From Gammaproteobacteria bacterium (GTDB lineage: Bacteria; Pseudomonadota; Gammaproteobacteria; Chromatiales; Chromatiaceae), in NCBI GenBank assembly GCA_009908845.1, contig JAAAOQ010000118.1, forward strand, positions 1 through 51,076: 51,076 bases of DNA. The letters are read 5' to 3'. Within the stretch, counting starts at the first letter, position 1; every line of letters begins with the position of its first letter. A model generated the notes under the pieces. The model saw only the letters and a list, made by a program, of their open reading frames with translations, was not told where the DNA came from and ran no database searches. The translations under genes and the position numbers were made by a program. Below are positions 1-9,300 of the stretch, piece after piece.

Positions 1-582
1 CCGGCGCACCTGGGCGCACCAGCCGCCGGCCCGGCGGGCCTGGGCGAGCAGGTGCGCATCGACAGTGCCTTCGCAGCGGGCGAGGAGCTCGCAGAGGGCG
101 CCGCGATCCTGCTCGTCGGCATCGCGTTGGGTGGCGAGGTCGGGCTGACGCGGGTTCTGCAGCGCCCTGTCGACGCCCGCGATGATCGCGATGAAGGGGG
201 CTTCGGGCAGCCGGTGGGCGGCCACGACCGGGGCCAGGACTTCGCTCAGCGGATGGCGTGGCGTGCCGGCGAAGATGCGCTCGAGTTCGCTGCGCCACCA
301 GTCGAGCTTGATGCGGGCGACACCGGGGTCGGAGACCTGGCTTAGGATCGCGCGCAGCTCGGCGCGCCAAGCGAACAGGGCGGCCAAGGCATCGCGGCGC
401 GCGGCGGCGGCGAGCCGCACGCTGTAGTAGGCGCTGGAGCCGGGCGGGGTAGCGCGGTTCGGAAACCGCCATTCGGCGCTGGCCGCGCTGGCTGATCCGG
501 CCGCATGGGCCGAGCTTGCCGCGCCGACCGGGCGGGCCGCATCTGGGCGGCCCGCGCTTGGGCGGATGCGCTCAGGCGACAT
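1..582 (-). CDS. squalene/phytoene synthase-family protein (C-terminus off the window)
   Basis: 194 codons are visible, from an ATG at 582 that overlaps the upstream phosphatase gene's stop by 11 bases; the gene runs off the left edge. After a low-complexity Ala/Ser-rich stretch of about 45 residues, the family signature appears as PGSSAYYSVRLAAAARD, then SDPGVARIKLDWWRSELERI and later CEGTV. The prenyl-diphosphate-binding acidic motif normally seen before 'SDP' (DDxxD-like) reads RAELRAILSQ here, and the second aspartate region is also poor. It may therefore not make squalene or phytoene. Related non-catalytic members such as the complex I assembly factor NDUFAF6 are known. It is translationally coupled to the ubiG/phosphatase genes, which hints at a quinone or respiratory-complex role (inference). 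The fold is clear, the function is not. Confidence 0.75.
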   Translation of the reverse strand, partial: MSPERIRPSAGRPDAARPVGAASSAHAAGSASAASAEWRFPNRATPPGSSAYYSVRLAAAARRDALAALFAWRAELRAILSQVSDPGVARIKLDWWRSELERIFAGTPRHPLSEVLAPVVAAHRLPEAPFIAIIAGVDRALQNPRQPDLATQRDADEQDRGALCELLARCEGTVDAHLLAQARRAGGWCAQVRR

Positions 583-1300
583 CGGCCGGGCCGCTGGCCG
601 GGGTTGGACTGATTGGGGGCGGAGCGAGCGCGAGGTAGCCCAGGACCTCGAGCGGATGCGCGAGCAGGCCGTCGGCGCCCCAGTCGCGGGGATGCAGCTC
701 GATGCCCAGATAACCGTAGAGGGCGGCCAGGGTCCGCATCCCGGCGGCGCGACCGGCCTGGATGTCGCGCTGGTCATCGCCGACATACCAGCAGGCGCTC
801 GCCTCGCGGTCGATCAGGCCGCAGGCGTGGAACAGCGGGTCTGGATGCGGCTTGGGGCGCGGCGTGGTATCGCCGCTGACCACGCAGGCGGGTCGGATCG
901 GCAGCGCCATCGCCTCCAGCAGTGGATCGGTCAGCCAGGCGGGCTTGTTGGTGACGATGCCCCAGCAGATCCCTTGCGCGTCGAGCGCTTCGACGAGCTC
1001 GGCGATACCGGGGAATAGGCAACTCTCGCAGTGGATATCGGCCGCATAGAGGGCGAGATATTCATCCCGAAGCGCGGCATAGCGCGGGTCCTCGGGGCCG
1101 ATGCCGAAGCCGACTGCGAGCATCCCGCGCGAGCCGGATGACACATGACGGCGCGCCTGCTCGAACGGGACTGCAAGCCGATCGTAGCGTGCCAGTAATC
1201 GGTTCAGCGCCGCCGCCATATCGGGGGCGGTATCGGCGAAGGTGCCATCCAGATCGAACAGCACCGCGGCAGGGCCTAGGGGGTCAGCCATCCTGCTCAC
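572..1300 (-). CDS. mupP: HAD-family phosphatase, MupP/phosphoglycolate phosphatase-like
   Basis: 242-residue soluble HAD hydrolase. The four HAD motifs are visible: FDLDGTFADT near residue 15 with the nucleophile Asp, IVTNKP with the motif II Thr, RPKPHPDP with the motif III Lys, and VGDDQRDI with the acidic motif IV. Such enzymes dephosphorylate 2-phosphoglycolate, or N-acetylmuramate 6-phosphate in cell-wall recycling (MupP). In Pseudomonas mupP lies directly beside ubiG, and the same order is present here with a 27-base gap, which favours MupP; sequence alone cannot separate it from Gph. The first start is GTG at 1300; an ATG three codons later (1291) is an equal choice. The 3' end overlaps the next gene. 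Confidence 0.85.
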   Translation of the reverse strand: MSRMADPLGPAAVLFDLDGTFADTAPDMAAALNRLLARYDRLAVPFEQARRHVSSGSRGMLAVGFGIGPEDPRYAALRDEYLALYAADIHCESCLFPGIAELVEALDAQGICWGIVTNKPAWLTDPLLEAMALPIRPACVVSGDTTPRPKPHPDPLFHACGLIDREASACWYVGDDQRDIQAGRAAGMRTLAALYGYLGIELHPRDWGADGLLAHPLEVLGYLALAPPPISPTPASGPADVA

Positions 1301-1327
1301 AAGCGGTCAATGCATCAGGGCGCCGCT

Positions 1328-2050
1328 TCAGGCATGCTCGGCTCGCGGTCTCCGGCAGGCTGCCAGATAGTTGACATCGATGTCCTTCGCCAGCCGGTAA
1401 TGGCGGGTGAGCGGATTGTAGGTCAGTCCGGTGAGGTCGATGATCCGCAGCGGCGTTGGCCGGACCCAGCGATCGAGCTCGGAGGGTCGGATGAAGCGGG
1501 CGTAGTGATGGGTGCCGCGCGGCAGCAGATTCAGGACGTACTCGGCACCGATGATCGCGAACAGATAGCTTTTCGGATTGCGATTCAGCGTCGAGAAGAA
1601 GACATGGCCACCCGGCCGCACTAGGCGGGCACAGGCATCGATCACCGAGCCTGGGTCCGGGACATGCTCGAGCATCTCCATGCAGGTGACGACATCAAAG
1701 CTCGCCGGACGCTCGTCGGCGAGTGCTTCGACCGGCATCTGCCGATACTCGACCTCGACGCCGGTCTCGAGCGTGTGCAGGTCGGCGACGCGCAGCGGTT
1801 CTTCGCCCATGTCGATGCCAGTGACCTTGGCGCCTTCGAGTGCCATCGCCTCGGATAGGATGCCGCCACCGCAGCCGACGTCGAGGACCTCGCGGCCAGC
1901 GAGGGAGACATGACGCTGGATATAGCTGAGCCGAAGCGGGTTGATCTCGTGCAGCGGCTTGAACTCGCTATGCGGGTCCCACCAGCGCGCGGCGAGGGCC
2001 TCGAACTTGTTGACCTCGGCGTGATCGACGTTGGGTGCGGTCTCGGACAT
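1328..2050 (-). CDS. ubiG: 3-demethylubiquinol/polyprenyl-dihydroxybenzoate O-methyltransferase
   Basis: 240 residues, the normal UbiG length. It catalyses both SAM-dependent O-methylations of ubiquinone biosynthesis at the inner face of the membrane. The N-terminus has the UbiG hallmark [15 protein letters not shown]; the SAM-binding glycine motif LDVGCGGG follows at about residue 57, and [10 protein letters not shown] marks the later motif. It is first of a minus-strand run with the phosphatase and the squalene/phytoene-synthase-like gene, all tightly spaced. The ATG at 2050 fits homologues exactly. A possible -10 hexamer (TACAAT) lies about 60 bases upstream. Confidence 0.97.
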   Translation of the reverse strand: MSETAPNVDHAEVNKFEALAARWWDPHSEFKPLHEINPLRLSYIQRHVSLAGREVLDVGCGGGILSEAMALEGAKVTGIDMGEEPLRVADLHTLETGVEVEYRQMPVEALADERPASFDVVTCMEMLEHVPDPGSVIDACARLVRPGGHVFFSTLNRNPKSYLFAIIGAEYVLNLLPRGTHHYARFIRPSELDRWVRPTPLRIIDLTGLTYNPLTRHYRLAKDIDVNYLAACRRPRAEHA

Positions 2051-2107
2051 TGGACTGAGGGCTCGTTTCTCAACAAGGTGATATTGGCGGGTTCCACTGG
2101 TCGCCGC

Positions 2108-2113
2108 ATTGTA
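2108..2113 (-). promoter_or_regulatory. possible -10 element upstream of ubiG
   Basis: The hexamer TACAAT on the minus strand lies about 60 bases upstream of the ubiG start. No good -35 hexamer sits 16-18 bases further up, so this is only a weak candidate. Confidence 0.25.
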
Positions 2114-2282
2114 CGCGAGCCGCGATTGTTACCCCACGGCAGGCGCGCTCTCAGACAAGGATTCCGGGTGCGCTCTTCAGGACGATCCGGGGCTCCCTTT
2201 TCACGGTCACTTTGGGGCTGACTTCGGTGAACGGCGCTTTGGTTGCGCGAGCTCTGGCTCGCGTGTTCGTTTGCACGTCGAA

Positions 2283-3329
2283 TCAGACCTCGGCGGGAAA
2301 CCCATAGGGCGGCGGGCTGACCTCGAGCGCCGGCCCGTCGGTCCCGCCGAGTCGCAGATCACCCGACTCAGCAGCGCTGATCTCGCCGACGACGAGCAGC
2401 TCATAGCGGCCTGGTGCGGTCGCACAGGCGTTCACGACCCGGCCTGGCGCTTGCTCCGAGCTGCTCGAGGCAGCGCCAAGCGGCGTTCCAGGTGCCGGCG
2501 GCTCGGCGTCTGGGGGCAGCTCCGCGCGGGCGATATACATCCGGCGCTTGAGCTTGCCGAGGTACTGCATCCGCGCGACGACCTCCTGACCGGTGTAGCA
2601 GCCCTTGTGGAAGCTGACCCCATCGATCAGCTGCATGTTCGCCATCTGCGGCACGAAGCTGTCGCTGGTCTCCGGAAGGACGGTCGGGATGCCGGCGCGA
2701 ATGTCGTGAAGCATCCAGTGCTCGGGATTCGCGGGCACGGCGCCGGCCGCCTTGACAGCGTCCCAGGTGGCACGGGCGGAGTCGACTGGGCCGAGCACCA
2801 GGTATCGAGAGGGCGTGCCGGCGACGCGGATCAATGCGCTATCGCCGGCGCGGATCATCCCGTTGACCGCGTCCGGCAGATCACCGTATGCGTGTCTCAG
2901 CGAGTCGTCGGCGCAGTCGCCAACGATGCCGAAGCAGACCAGCGCATCACTGACGTCATCGATGGTCGCCTGTGACCGGAGCAGGAACATCCGTAGCCGC
3001 TTCAACAGGGTGTCCATCAGCGAGCGTGGCAGCACCAGGAACAGGCTTTCTTCGAAACGCAGCACGCGGAAGCTTGCGAGCATGCGGCCTTTGGGACTGC
3101 AATGACTGTTGAACTGAGTATGGGTCTCGGAGAGCTCGCGCAGATCATTGCTGAGCTGCCCCTGCAGGAAGTCGATGGCATCAGGGCCGGCGACCGCGAT
3201 CAGGCCGAGATGCGATAGGTCGACGAGCGCGCACTCGGGCTCGGCTGGGGCGTCGTCGAAACGGGCGGCGCCGTCGTCACCGGGACGGCCGCTCTGGGAC
3301 TCGAGAAAGGCTTGCCAATCGGTATGCAT
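2283..3329 (-). CDS. ygfZ: folate-binding Fe-S cluster protein YgfZ
   Basis: 348 residues, homologous to the YgfZ/IBA57 and glycine-cleavage T-protein fold. It binds tetrahydrofolate and supports assembly or repair of [4Fe-4S] clusters in the cytoplasm. The diagnostic motif K-G-C-Y-x-G-Q-E is present as HKGCYTGQEVVARMQYLGK near residue 240, with its conserved cysteine. The N-terminal part has LGLIAVAGPDAIDFLQGQLS, also typical. It is a single gene on the minus strand, divergent from the RNase II-family gene and about 230 bases upstream of ubiG. Confidence 0.95.
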   Translation of the reverse strand: MHTDWQAFLESQSGRPGDDGAARFDDAPAEPECALVDLSHLGLIAVAGPDAIDFLQGQLSNDLRELSETHTQFNSHCSPKGRMLASFRVLRFEESLFLVLPRSLMDTLLKRLRMFLLRSQATIDDVSDALVCFGIVGDCADDSLRHAYGDLPDAVNGMIRAGDSALIRVAGTPSRYLVLGPVDSARATWDAVKAAGAVPANPEHWMLHDIRAGIPTVLPETSDSFVPQMANMQLIDGVSFHKGCYTGQEVVARMQYLGKLKRRMYIARAELPPDAEPPAPGTPLGAASSSSEQAPGRVVNACATAPGRYELLVVGEISAAESGDLRLGGTDGPALEVSPPPYGFPAEV

Positions 3330-3540
3330 GGTCGGGTCTCGCTCGCTGGCCGATCCATCGACTGCTAGGTTGGTGTGACCTGGCTTCTGCGACAGGGCCA
3401 GCTCGGTACATGGTCAGGTCTCGCTTGCATCCATCATAGCGGAATGCGCCCCGTGCCGGGTGCAGCTGATATAGTGACGGGTTCGGCTCCCTTCAGGCGG
3501 CTGCCGAACAGTCACGCCTAGCACGAGAGGTAACACCGCC

Positions 3541-5222
3541 TTGTCCTTCCATCAAGCCACGCCGCGCACTGGCAGCCTTGTTGTCTACAAGAGCCGCCCG
3601 GCCCGGGTCCTCGCCACAGCGGACAAGATCGAGATCGAGATCGAGGGCGGGCAGACCAAGCGCGTGCGCCCCAAGGACGTGCTGCCGCTGCATCCGGGGC
3701 CGGTCACGAGCTTGAGCAACCTAAGGCCATCGGAGGTTGATCCGCAAGAGGCCTGGGAGCTGCTCGAGGGCGCGGAGAGCGATCTCAAGGAGCTGGCCGA
3801 GCTGCTCTACGGCGAGCACACGCCGGGGGCGGCCTGGGGCGCGTGGGAATGGCTCAGTGAGGGGCTTTGGTTCGAGGGAACCACCGCGGTGCTGCGACCG
3901 CGCGCGGCCGAAGCGATCGAGCGCGATCGCGCCGAGCGCGAGGCCAAGGCCGCGGCGGCTACTGGGAACCGGAGCACAACCCCTATCCGGTTCGGGTTGG
4001 CGCGCCGCAGGCGGACAGCGCAGTACCGGTTCCAAGCCTCGCGGTCGCCGCTGATGCAGCGTCTGATGTGGGGCGCGAGTCGGATCGGCTCGATCTGACC
4101 CATCTGCCGGCACTCGCGATCGACGATGAGGGCAACCAGGACCCCGATGATGCGATCAGCGTCGATGGCGAGCGGGTCTGGGTCCACGTGGCCGATGTGG
4201 CGCACCTGGTCGCTGCCGATAGTGAGCTCGAGCAGGAGGCGCGCGCGCGTGGCGCCAACCTCTATCTGCCCGAGCGCACGATTCATATGCTTCCTCCGGC
4301 AGTGACCGAACAGCTCGGGCTCGGGCTCCAGGAGCGGTCGCCGGCGCTGTCGTTCGGTATCACCCTCGATGCCGAGGGGGCGATCGCCGACGTCCTAGTA
4401 CAGCCGAGTCTGGTCCGGGTGCAGCGTCTGAGCTACGCCGAGGCCGATCGGCGTCTCGAGCAACCGCCGCTGTCCGAGCTCGCTGCCGTGGCCGAGCGGT
4501 ATCGGGCGCGGCGCTTGGCTCAGGGGGCGACCGAGATCGATCTGCCCGAGGTCAACGTCCGCGTCCAGGATGGCGAGGTGGTGATCCGTCCGGTCGAGCG
4601 CAGCGGCGCGCGTGCGCTGGTCACCGAGCTGATGCTGATGGCCGGCGAGGCGGCGGCGCGTTACTGTCAGGCGCGTGCGATCCCGATCCCGTACGCGACC
4701 CAGCCGGCGCCGGAGCGGATCGAGCAGCCGGCCGGCATGGCCGCGATGTACGCCTACCGGCGCCTGTTCAAGCCGAGTCGCAGTCTGGTTGGGGAGCCGA
4801 GCCGGCATTTCGGCCTCGGGCTCGATGCCTACACCCGTGCGACCAGCCCATTGCGCCGCTACAGCGATCTGCTCGTCCATCAGCAGCTGCGTGCGCACCT
4901 GCAGGGCGCCGAGCCCTTGACGGCGGAGCAGGTCAGCCGCCGGATCGGAGAGGCCGAACAGGGTGCAATGACGGCGCGTCGTGCCGAGCGGCAGTCCAAC
5001 CTGCATTGGAAGCTGGTCCACCTCGACCGGAATCCGCGTTGGAGCGGCGAGGGGGTCGTCGTCGAGCTGCAGGAGCGAAAGGCCGTCCTGATGATCCCGC
5101 CACTAGCACTCGAGACCCGCATCCGCGCGAAGTCGGATATGGCCCTCGATCAGCGTATCCCGTTGGCGTTGGCCGAGGTCGATCTGGCGCAGGGCGAATG
5201 TCAGTTTCGCGTTCGCGGTTGA
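3541..5222 (+). pseudogene. RNase II-family exoribonuclease, apparently broken by an internal out-of-frame deletion
   Basis: Two reading frames together make one RNB-family protein. The first (start TTG 3541) covers an N-terminal domain to about 3957 and ends in a nonsense tail, with its stop at 4096-4098. The second, in another frame, begins sensibly at about 3955 (GYWEPEHNPYPVRVG) and carries the whole catalytic RNB domain to 5222. The catalytic acidic cluster IDDEGNQDPDDAIS and the downstream HFGLGLDAYTRATSPLRRYS motif are intact. Relatives, as I recall them, have roughly 70 more residues between the two parts, so the junction near 3940-3960 looks like a deletion whose length is not a multiple of three. 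The catalytic part has no convincing start of its own. Assembly error is the alternative. 3'-to-5' RNA degradation is the family activity. Confidence 0.7.
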
Positions 5223-5408
5223 CCGACTCCTTATGAGCAAACCGGCTGCTGAGTATAGGCAGTCATGCTGACCGCCGGACGAGATCGATGTGCAGGCCCT
5301 GAACCCTGTGGCGTCTTCTGTCCGGCGATCAGATGCAATAGCTCTAACGCAGCTGATGCGTGAACTGGCCGATGAGCGAACCGGCTGGGCGCTGGCAGCC
5401 GGCATCGC

Positions 5409-6725
5409 CTACCCGATCAGAAAACCCGCGACGGCTCCGGTCATCAGGGTCGCGAGGGTGCCCGCGAAGATCGATTTGAGGCCCAGCGCGGCGATCTCGG
5501 CACGGCGCTCCGGCACCAGGCTACCGAGCCCGCCGAGCATGATGCCGAGGCTGCCGAGGTTGGCGAAGCCGCAGAGCGCATAAGTCATGATCAGCCGGCT
5601 GCGCTCCGAAAGCGCATCCGGCGACAGGTCGGACAGCGCCATGAACGCCAGGAGCTCATTGAGCACCGTCTTGGTTCCCATCAAGGCGCCCGCGGTCGTC
5701 GCCTCCTGCCAGGGGATGCCGATCAGCCAGACCAGCGGCGCGAACAGCCAGCCGAGCATGCGCTCCAACTGCAGCGATTGGCCACCGACCTGGGGCAGGA
5801 AGGCGAGCAGCTCGTTGGCCAGGGTCACCAGTGCGACCATCACGATCAACAGCGCGATGATGTTGAGCAGCAGTGGGACCGCTTCCAATGTACCCCCTGT
5901 GATCGCATCCATGGCGCTGCCATAGCGGCTCTCGAGCCCTGTTGCGGGCACGTCCGGGGCGCCGACTGGGGGCCGATCGGTGTTGGCCCCGGCGTTGGCG
6001 ATCGCCTTGCCATGGAACTGCATCGGCACCATCAGCTCGGCGATCGCTAGCGCGGCCGGAGCGCTGATCAGCGAGGCGGTCAACAGATGGCCGAGCGCGT
6101 TCGGGATGCTGTCGGCCAGCAATGAGGCATAGAGCATCATCACGGTTCCGGCAATGGTTGCCATGCCGGTGACCATCAGCGCGAACAGCTCACCTCGGCT
6201 CATCGCCTTCAGATAAGGCCTGATCAGCAGCGGCGCCTCGACCATCCCCATGAAGATATTGGCTGCGGTGCCGAGGCCCAGCGCGCCACTGACCCCGAGG
6301 CTGCGGCGTAGGAGCCATGCGAGCGCGTTGACGGCCAGTGGCAGCACTCGCCAGTGGAATAGCAGCGCCGAGAGGGCGCCGATGACCAGCACCAGCGGTA
6401 GGGCGCGGAAGGCGAGGATGAAACGATTGCTGGGCTCGACGATCTCGAACGGGGCCGGACCGCCGCCCAGATAGCCGAAGACGAATCCGGCCCCGGCATC
6501 TGTGGCCTTTTGGATACCCTCGACCACCGCATTGATCGCGATGAACAGGCTGCGCGCTTCGGGCACTCCAAGCAGGAGACCGGCGAGCGCAAGCTGCAGG
6601 CCGAGTCCGCCGATCAGGACGCGGTAGGAGATGGCCCGGCGGTTCTCGCTGAGCAGCCAGGCGATCAGGATCAGCACGGCGATCCCGAATGAACCCTGCA
6701 GCAGTTGCGCGATCGAGGTGGTCAT
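5409..6725 (-). CDS. NupC/CNT-family nucleoside transporter
   Basis: 438-residue polytopic inner-membrane protein of the concentrative nucleoside transporter family, which couples nucleoside uptake to a proton or sodium gradient. About ten hydrophobic segments are visible. Family landmarks are the Nucleos_tra2_N-like start (GSFGIAVLILIAWLLSENRR), the gate-like region LGTAANIFMGMVEAPLLIRPYL with the conserved Glu, and MTYALCGFANLGSLGIMLGG near the C-terminus. The ATG at 6725 follows a GGCAGCAGG ribosome-binding stretch. It stands alone, convergent with the RNase II-family gene. Confidence 0.93.
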   Translation of the reverse strand: MTTSIAQLLQGSFGIAVLILIAWLLSENRRAISYRVLIGGLGLQLALAGLLLGVPEARSLFIAINAVVEGIQKATDAGAGFVFGYLGGGPAPFEIVEPSNRFILAFRALPLVLVIGALSALLFHWRVLPLAVNALAWLLRRSLGVSGALGLGTAANIFMGMVEAPLLIRPYLKAMSRGELFALMVTGMATIAGTVMMLYASLLADSIPNALGHLLTASLISAPAALAIAELMVPMQFHGKAIANAGANTDRPPVGAPDVPATGLESRYGSAMDAITGGTLEAVPLLLNIIALLIVMVALVTLANELLAFLPQVGGQSLQLERMLGWLFAPLVWLIGIPWQEATTAGALMGTKTVLNELLAFMALSDLSPDALSERSRLIMTYALCGFANLGSLGIMLGGLGSLVPERRAEIAALGLKSIFAGTLATLMTGAVAGFLIG

Positions 6726-7183
6726 AACCTGCTGCCGGAGCCGCTCGGCGGGCTATCCTGGGCGCCTCGTGATCGGTCTACGATGACCCGTTTGGACTCG
6801 AGTGGGCGGATTGTCTGTCGTGCGCCACCAGTGTACCCGCTTCGGCTTCAGCGGGTTCGTCTTCACTGGGTTCGTCGAGCGGTCGTGTCGGGCCGCGCGT
6901 TGCAACGCTGCCGTCTTGTTCGCACAATGCGTTGGCGACCGAGGCGCCTGCCCAGGCTTGGGTGCTCGATGGCCGCAAGGTCTGAGGACCCTTGCTCGGA
7001 ACCGCCGCGTTCCTGCTCGGGTCTGCAGCAAAGGCCTGTGAAGCGGTCCTGCGAAGCCGTCCTGCCGCGGGTGCCGTTGTTCTGGACCGAGAAGGGTGCC
7101 TCCTGATGAGATCATGATGGGGCCAGGATGTGGGCAGGTCTGTGGGATGCGTGGCGAGATCAATCGACCTTGAGGAATCGACG
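6726..7183. other. 458-base gap without a recognisable gene
   Basis: Region between the divergent nucleoside transporter and the thioredoxin-like gene. Several frames stay open because of high GC, but their translations are Ser/Arg/Pro-rich and resemble no family. A forward frame ending near 6995 lacks a start codon. I see no repeat or RNA. It presumably holds two divergent promoters that I cannot place with confidence. Confidence 0.5.
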
Positions 7184-7765
7184 ATGTCTTTGATGCGATA
7201 CATGGGTGCGGTGAAGCGCTTCGCGGCGCTGCCGCTATTGATGTTGCTGGCCGGGCCGGCCCTCGCCGCCGATCCAGGCCGTGATCCGGGCGACTATTTC
7301 TTCAACCAGACCTTCGGCGACTTCAGCGAAGAGCTTCAGCTCGCTCAGGACGAGGGCAAGGACGGCATCCTGCTGATGTTCGAGATGGATGAATGTCCGT
7401 TCTGTCACCGGATGAAGACCCGCGTGCTGAATCAGCCCGAGGTTCAGGACTACTTTCGCGAGCACTTTCTGATCTTCCCGGTCGATGTCGAGGGGGATAT
7501 CGAGGTCGTCGACTTCGAGGGCAATACCGCACCGGAGAAGGAGTTCGCGCTCAAGCAGTTCCGTGTTCGCGCGACCCCGGTGTTCGCGTTCTTCGATCTC
7601 GATGGCAATCTCGTGGCGCGCTACACGGGCGCGACCCGCGATGTTGAGGAGTTCCTGCTCCTCGGTCGATACGTCGTTGAAGACGCCTACAAGGAGACCA
7701 CGTTCACCAAGTACAAGCGGGCCATGCGCAGCGCCGGGCAGCAGGCGTCGCTCGCCGGCCCGTAG
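7184..7765 (+). CDS. periplasmic thioredoxin-fold protein (SoxW/DsbD-C-terminal-like)
   Basis: 193 residues from ATG 7184, which has a GAGGAA ribosome-binding site 6-7 bases upstream; a longer frame to 7130 lacks one. The N-terminus is a signal peptide (FAALPLLMLLAGPALAA), so the mature protein is periplasmic. The thioredoxin active site is C-P-F-C in EMDECPFCHRM near residue 72, and the cis-proline region is RATPVFAFFDLDG. Proteins like this, including SoxW of sulfur oxidisers, hold thiols or cofactors reduced in the periplasm. It lies alone in its orientation before acylphosphatase. Exact partner unknown. Confidence 0.88.
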   Translation: MSLMRYMGAVKRFAALPLLMLLAGPALAADPGRDPGDYFFNQTFGDFSEELQLAQDEGKDGILLMFEMDECPFCHRMKTRVLNQPEVQDYFREHFLIFPVDVEGDIEVVDFEGNTAPEKEFALKQFRVRATPVFAFFDLDGNLVARYTGATRDVEEFLLLGRYVVEDAYKETTFTKYKRAMRSAGQQASLAGP

Positions 7766-7904
7766 CAAGTCAGTCGCAAAGCCGATCGCCGCTCGCTCGG
7801 GCCCAGCTAGCCTTGCCAGCACAGGCCCTTGCTCGATCGAATCCGTTTCAGAGCAGGACCGTTTCAGATCAGATCAGCGACCGATTAGACGAAGGAGATC
7901 CGCA

Positions 7905-8204
7905 ATGAATCAGCCCGAGTCGAAAACGTCCGACGGTGCTCGCTGCATGCGCTGCTTGATCAGCGGGCGCGTTCAAGGCGTCTTCTTTCGCGCGTCGGCC
8001 CGTGATCAGGCGCAGCGACTGGGCGTGTCCGGCTATGCGAGCAACCTTCCCGATGGCCGGGTCGAGGTACTGGCGTGCGGCCAGCCCGAGGCGTTGGATG
8101 CGTTCAAGGCCTGGCTGGGTCGCGGTCCCTCAGCTGCCGAGGTCACCGACGTCGCCTGCGAGTCGGTTGCCTATCAGCACAGGAGTGGCTTCTCGACCGC
8201 CTGA
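7905..8204 (+). CDS. acyP: acylphosphatase
   Basis: 99 residues, typical length for this small alpha/beta enzyme that hydrolyses acyl phosphates in the cytoplasm. Both catalytic residues are visible: Arg in GRVQGVFFRASARD and Asn in GYASNLPDGRVEV. Start ATG 7905 is set by a strong AAGGAG ribosome-binding site about 8 bases upstream. The last 31 bases overlap the tail of the convergent cpdA-like gene. Confidence 0.95.
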   Translation: MNQPESKTSDGARCMRCLISGRVQGVFFRASARDQAQRLGVSGYASNLPDGRVEVLACGQPEALDAFKAWLGRGPSAAEVTDVACESVAYQHRSGFSTA

Positions 8205-9016
8205 GGGATGACCTCGACACGCTCGATGCCGGTGTCGAGGCGTCCGTCCGCGTGCAGCTCCAGCCAGCGATAACCGGGCGGCTCGTCATCGAGGGTGAAT
8301 TCTTCATGACCTGGTGCGAATTGAGCGCAGGTAGAGGGCGTGGCGAGAAGCCGCGTGGGCCCCTGCCGTCGGTCGAACGACTGGTGGACATGGCCCCACA
8401 GGATCAACCGGAGCTGAGGATAGCGAGCCGTCAGCCCGAGGAGCGCTGCACCGTCCTCGACCTTCATGGTGTCGATCCAGCGACTGCCGACCGGGACCGG
8501 CTGATGATGGAGGGAGATCAGCGTCGGGCGCCCCTGGTTCGAGGAGAGATGCTGCTCGACTGCCTCGAGCGTTCCTGGCTGCAGCCGTCCGGCGTCCGAG
8601 CCGTCGATCGTTGAATCCAGTAGCAAGAGATCCCAGCTGCCGATCCGCTCGGCACGAAAGGGCTCGGCTGCGAGGGCGTCGACCGCTTTCGCGAGGAGCC
8701 CCTTGTGATCATGGTTGCCCGGGATGCAAAAGCAGGGGACGCCACAGCGGTCGATGACTTGGCGCAGATAACGGTAGCCCTCAAGGCGTTCGTCATGGAT
8801 CAGATCGCCTGTGAAGAGAATCACGTCGGGCGGCCAATGTCTTACCTGTGACTGCGCAAGGACCGCCTCGAAGGTGGAGCGGGTCGGAACGCCGAACAGG
8901 GTCTGATCTGGATCGGCGTAGAGATGGAGGTCGGTGAACTGCAGCACGCGCTGGATACCCTGCCTGGCATGCCAAGGGCCGGCGCCAGGTTGGCGCGCTG
9001 GGTCGGATTGGGCCAT
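8174..9016 (-). CDS. cpdA: 3',5'-cyclic-AMP phosphodiesterase CpdA/Icc-type metallophosphoesterase
   Basis: 280 residues with the complete calcineurin-like metal site: FTDLHLY (D-x-H), FTGDLIHD, PGNHDHK, SLHHQPV and GHVHQS in order. Length and motif spacing match E. coli CpdA, which hydrolyses cAMP in the cytoplasm with two metal ions. The family also includes enzymes on other cyclic or phosphodiester substrates. The gene is convergent with acylphosphatase. A cyclic-nucleotide-binding-domain protein is encoded about 2 kb away, which may or may not be related. Confidence 0.88.
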   Translation of the reverse strand: MAQSDPARQPGAGPWHARQGIQRVLQFTDLHLYADPDQTLFGVPTRSTFEAVLAQSQVRHWPPDVILFTGDLIHDERLEGYRYLRQVIDRCGVPCFCIPGNHDHKGLLAKAVDALAAEPFRAERIGSWDLLLLDSTIDGSDAGRLQPGTLEAVEQHLSSNQGRPTLISLHHQPVPVGSRWIDTMKVEDGAALLGLTARYPQLRLILWGHVHQSFDRRQGPTRLLATPSTCAQFAPGHEEFTLDDEPPGYRWLELHADGRLDTGIERVEVIPQAVEKPLLC

Positions 9017-9155
9017 TCGGTCGGCTTCTTCTCAAGCGGCATCGAACTAATCGTCTTACAGAGATGTAGCACTGGCATCCCGTAGAGGCAATGCGCCGGT
9101 TAACGAATTATGACCGGGTTCGCAATGCGGGAAAGCGCGCGGCAAGGATTGTGCG

Positions 9156-9297
9156 GTAGGAGCCCGCTTGCGGGCGATCTTCGCCGCCGCGAGCGCGGCC
9201 TGGTCGCCCGCAAGCGGGCTCCTACAGCGCTGAGAGCACAGCTGGCAGGACCAGCTGGCAGGAAAAGGGTCTCGGTATTGCTGATGCGATGCACGAG
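9156..9297. repeat. long palindromic repeat, family A copy 1
   Basis: A perfect 22-bp inverted repeat has its left arm at 9156-9177 (starts GTAGGAGCCCGCTTGC) and its right arm at 9204-9225, with a 26-base loop that itself contains GCCGCGAGCGCGGC. The following 70 bases, including TGGCAGGAAAAGGGTCTC and GCGATGCACG, recur beside the related copy at 41.8 kb. It lies between the cpdA-like and hydrolase genes. It resembles REP/BIME-type intergenic elements. Confidence 0.85.
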
Positions 9298-9300
9298 CGC

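Noticed and set aside
3867..3869. TTG as an independent start for the catalytic half of the RNase II-family gene
   Set aside because: No ribosome-binding site, and the first 30 residues it would add are Arg-rich nonsense in the antiphase of the N-terminal domain.
6753..7203. Overlapping frames on both strands in the nucleoside transporter to thioredoxin gap
   Set aside because: Composition (Ser, Arg, Pro) and lack of ribosome-binding sites point to GC-driven open frames.
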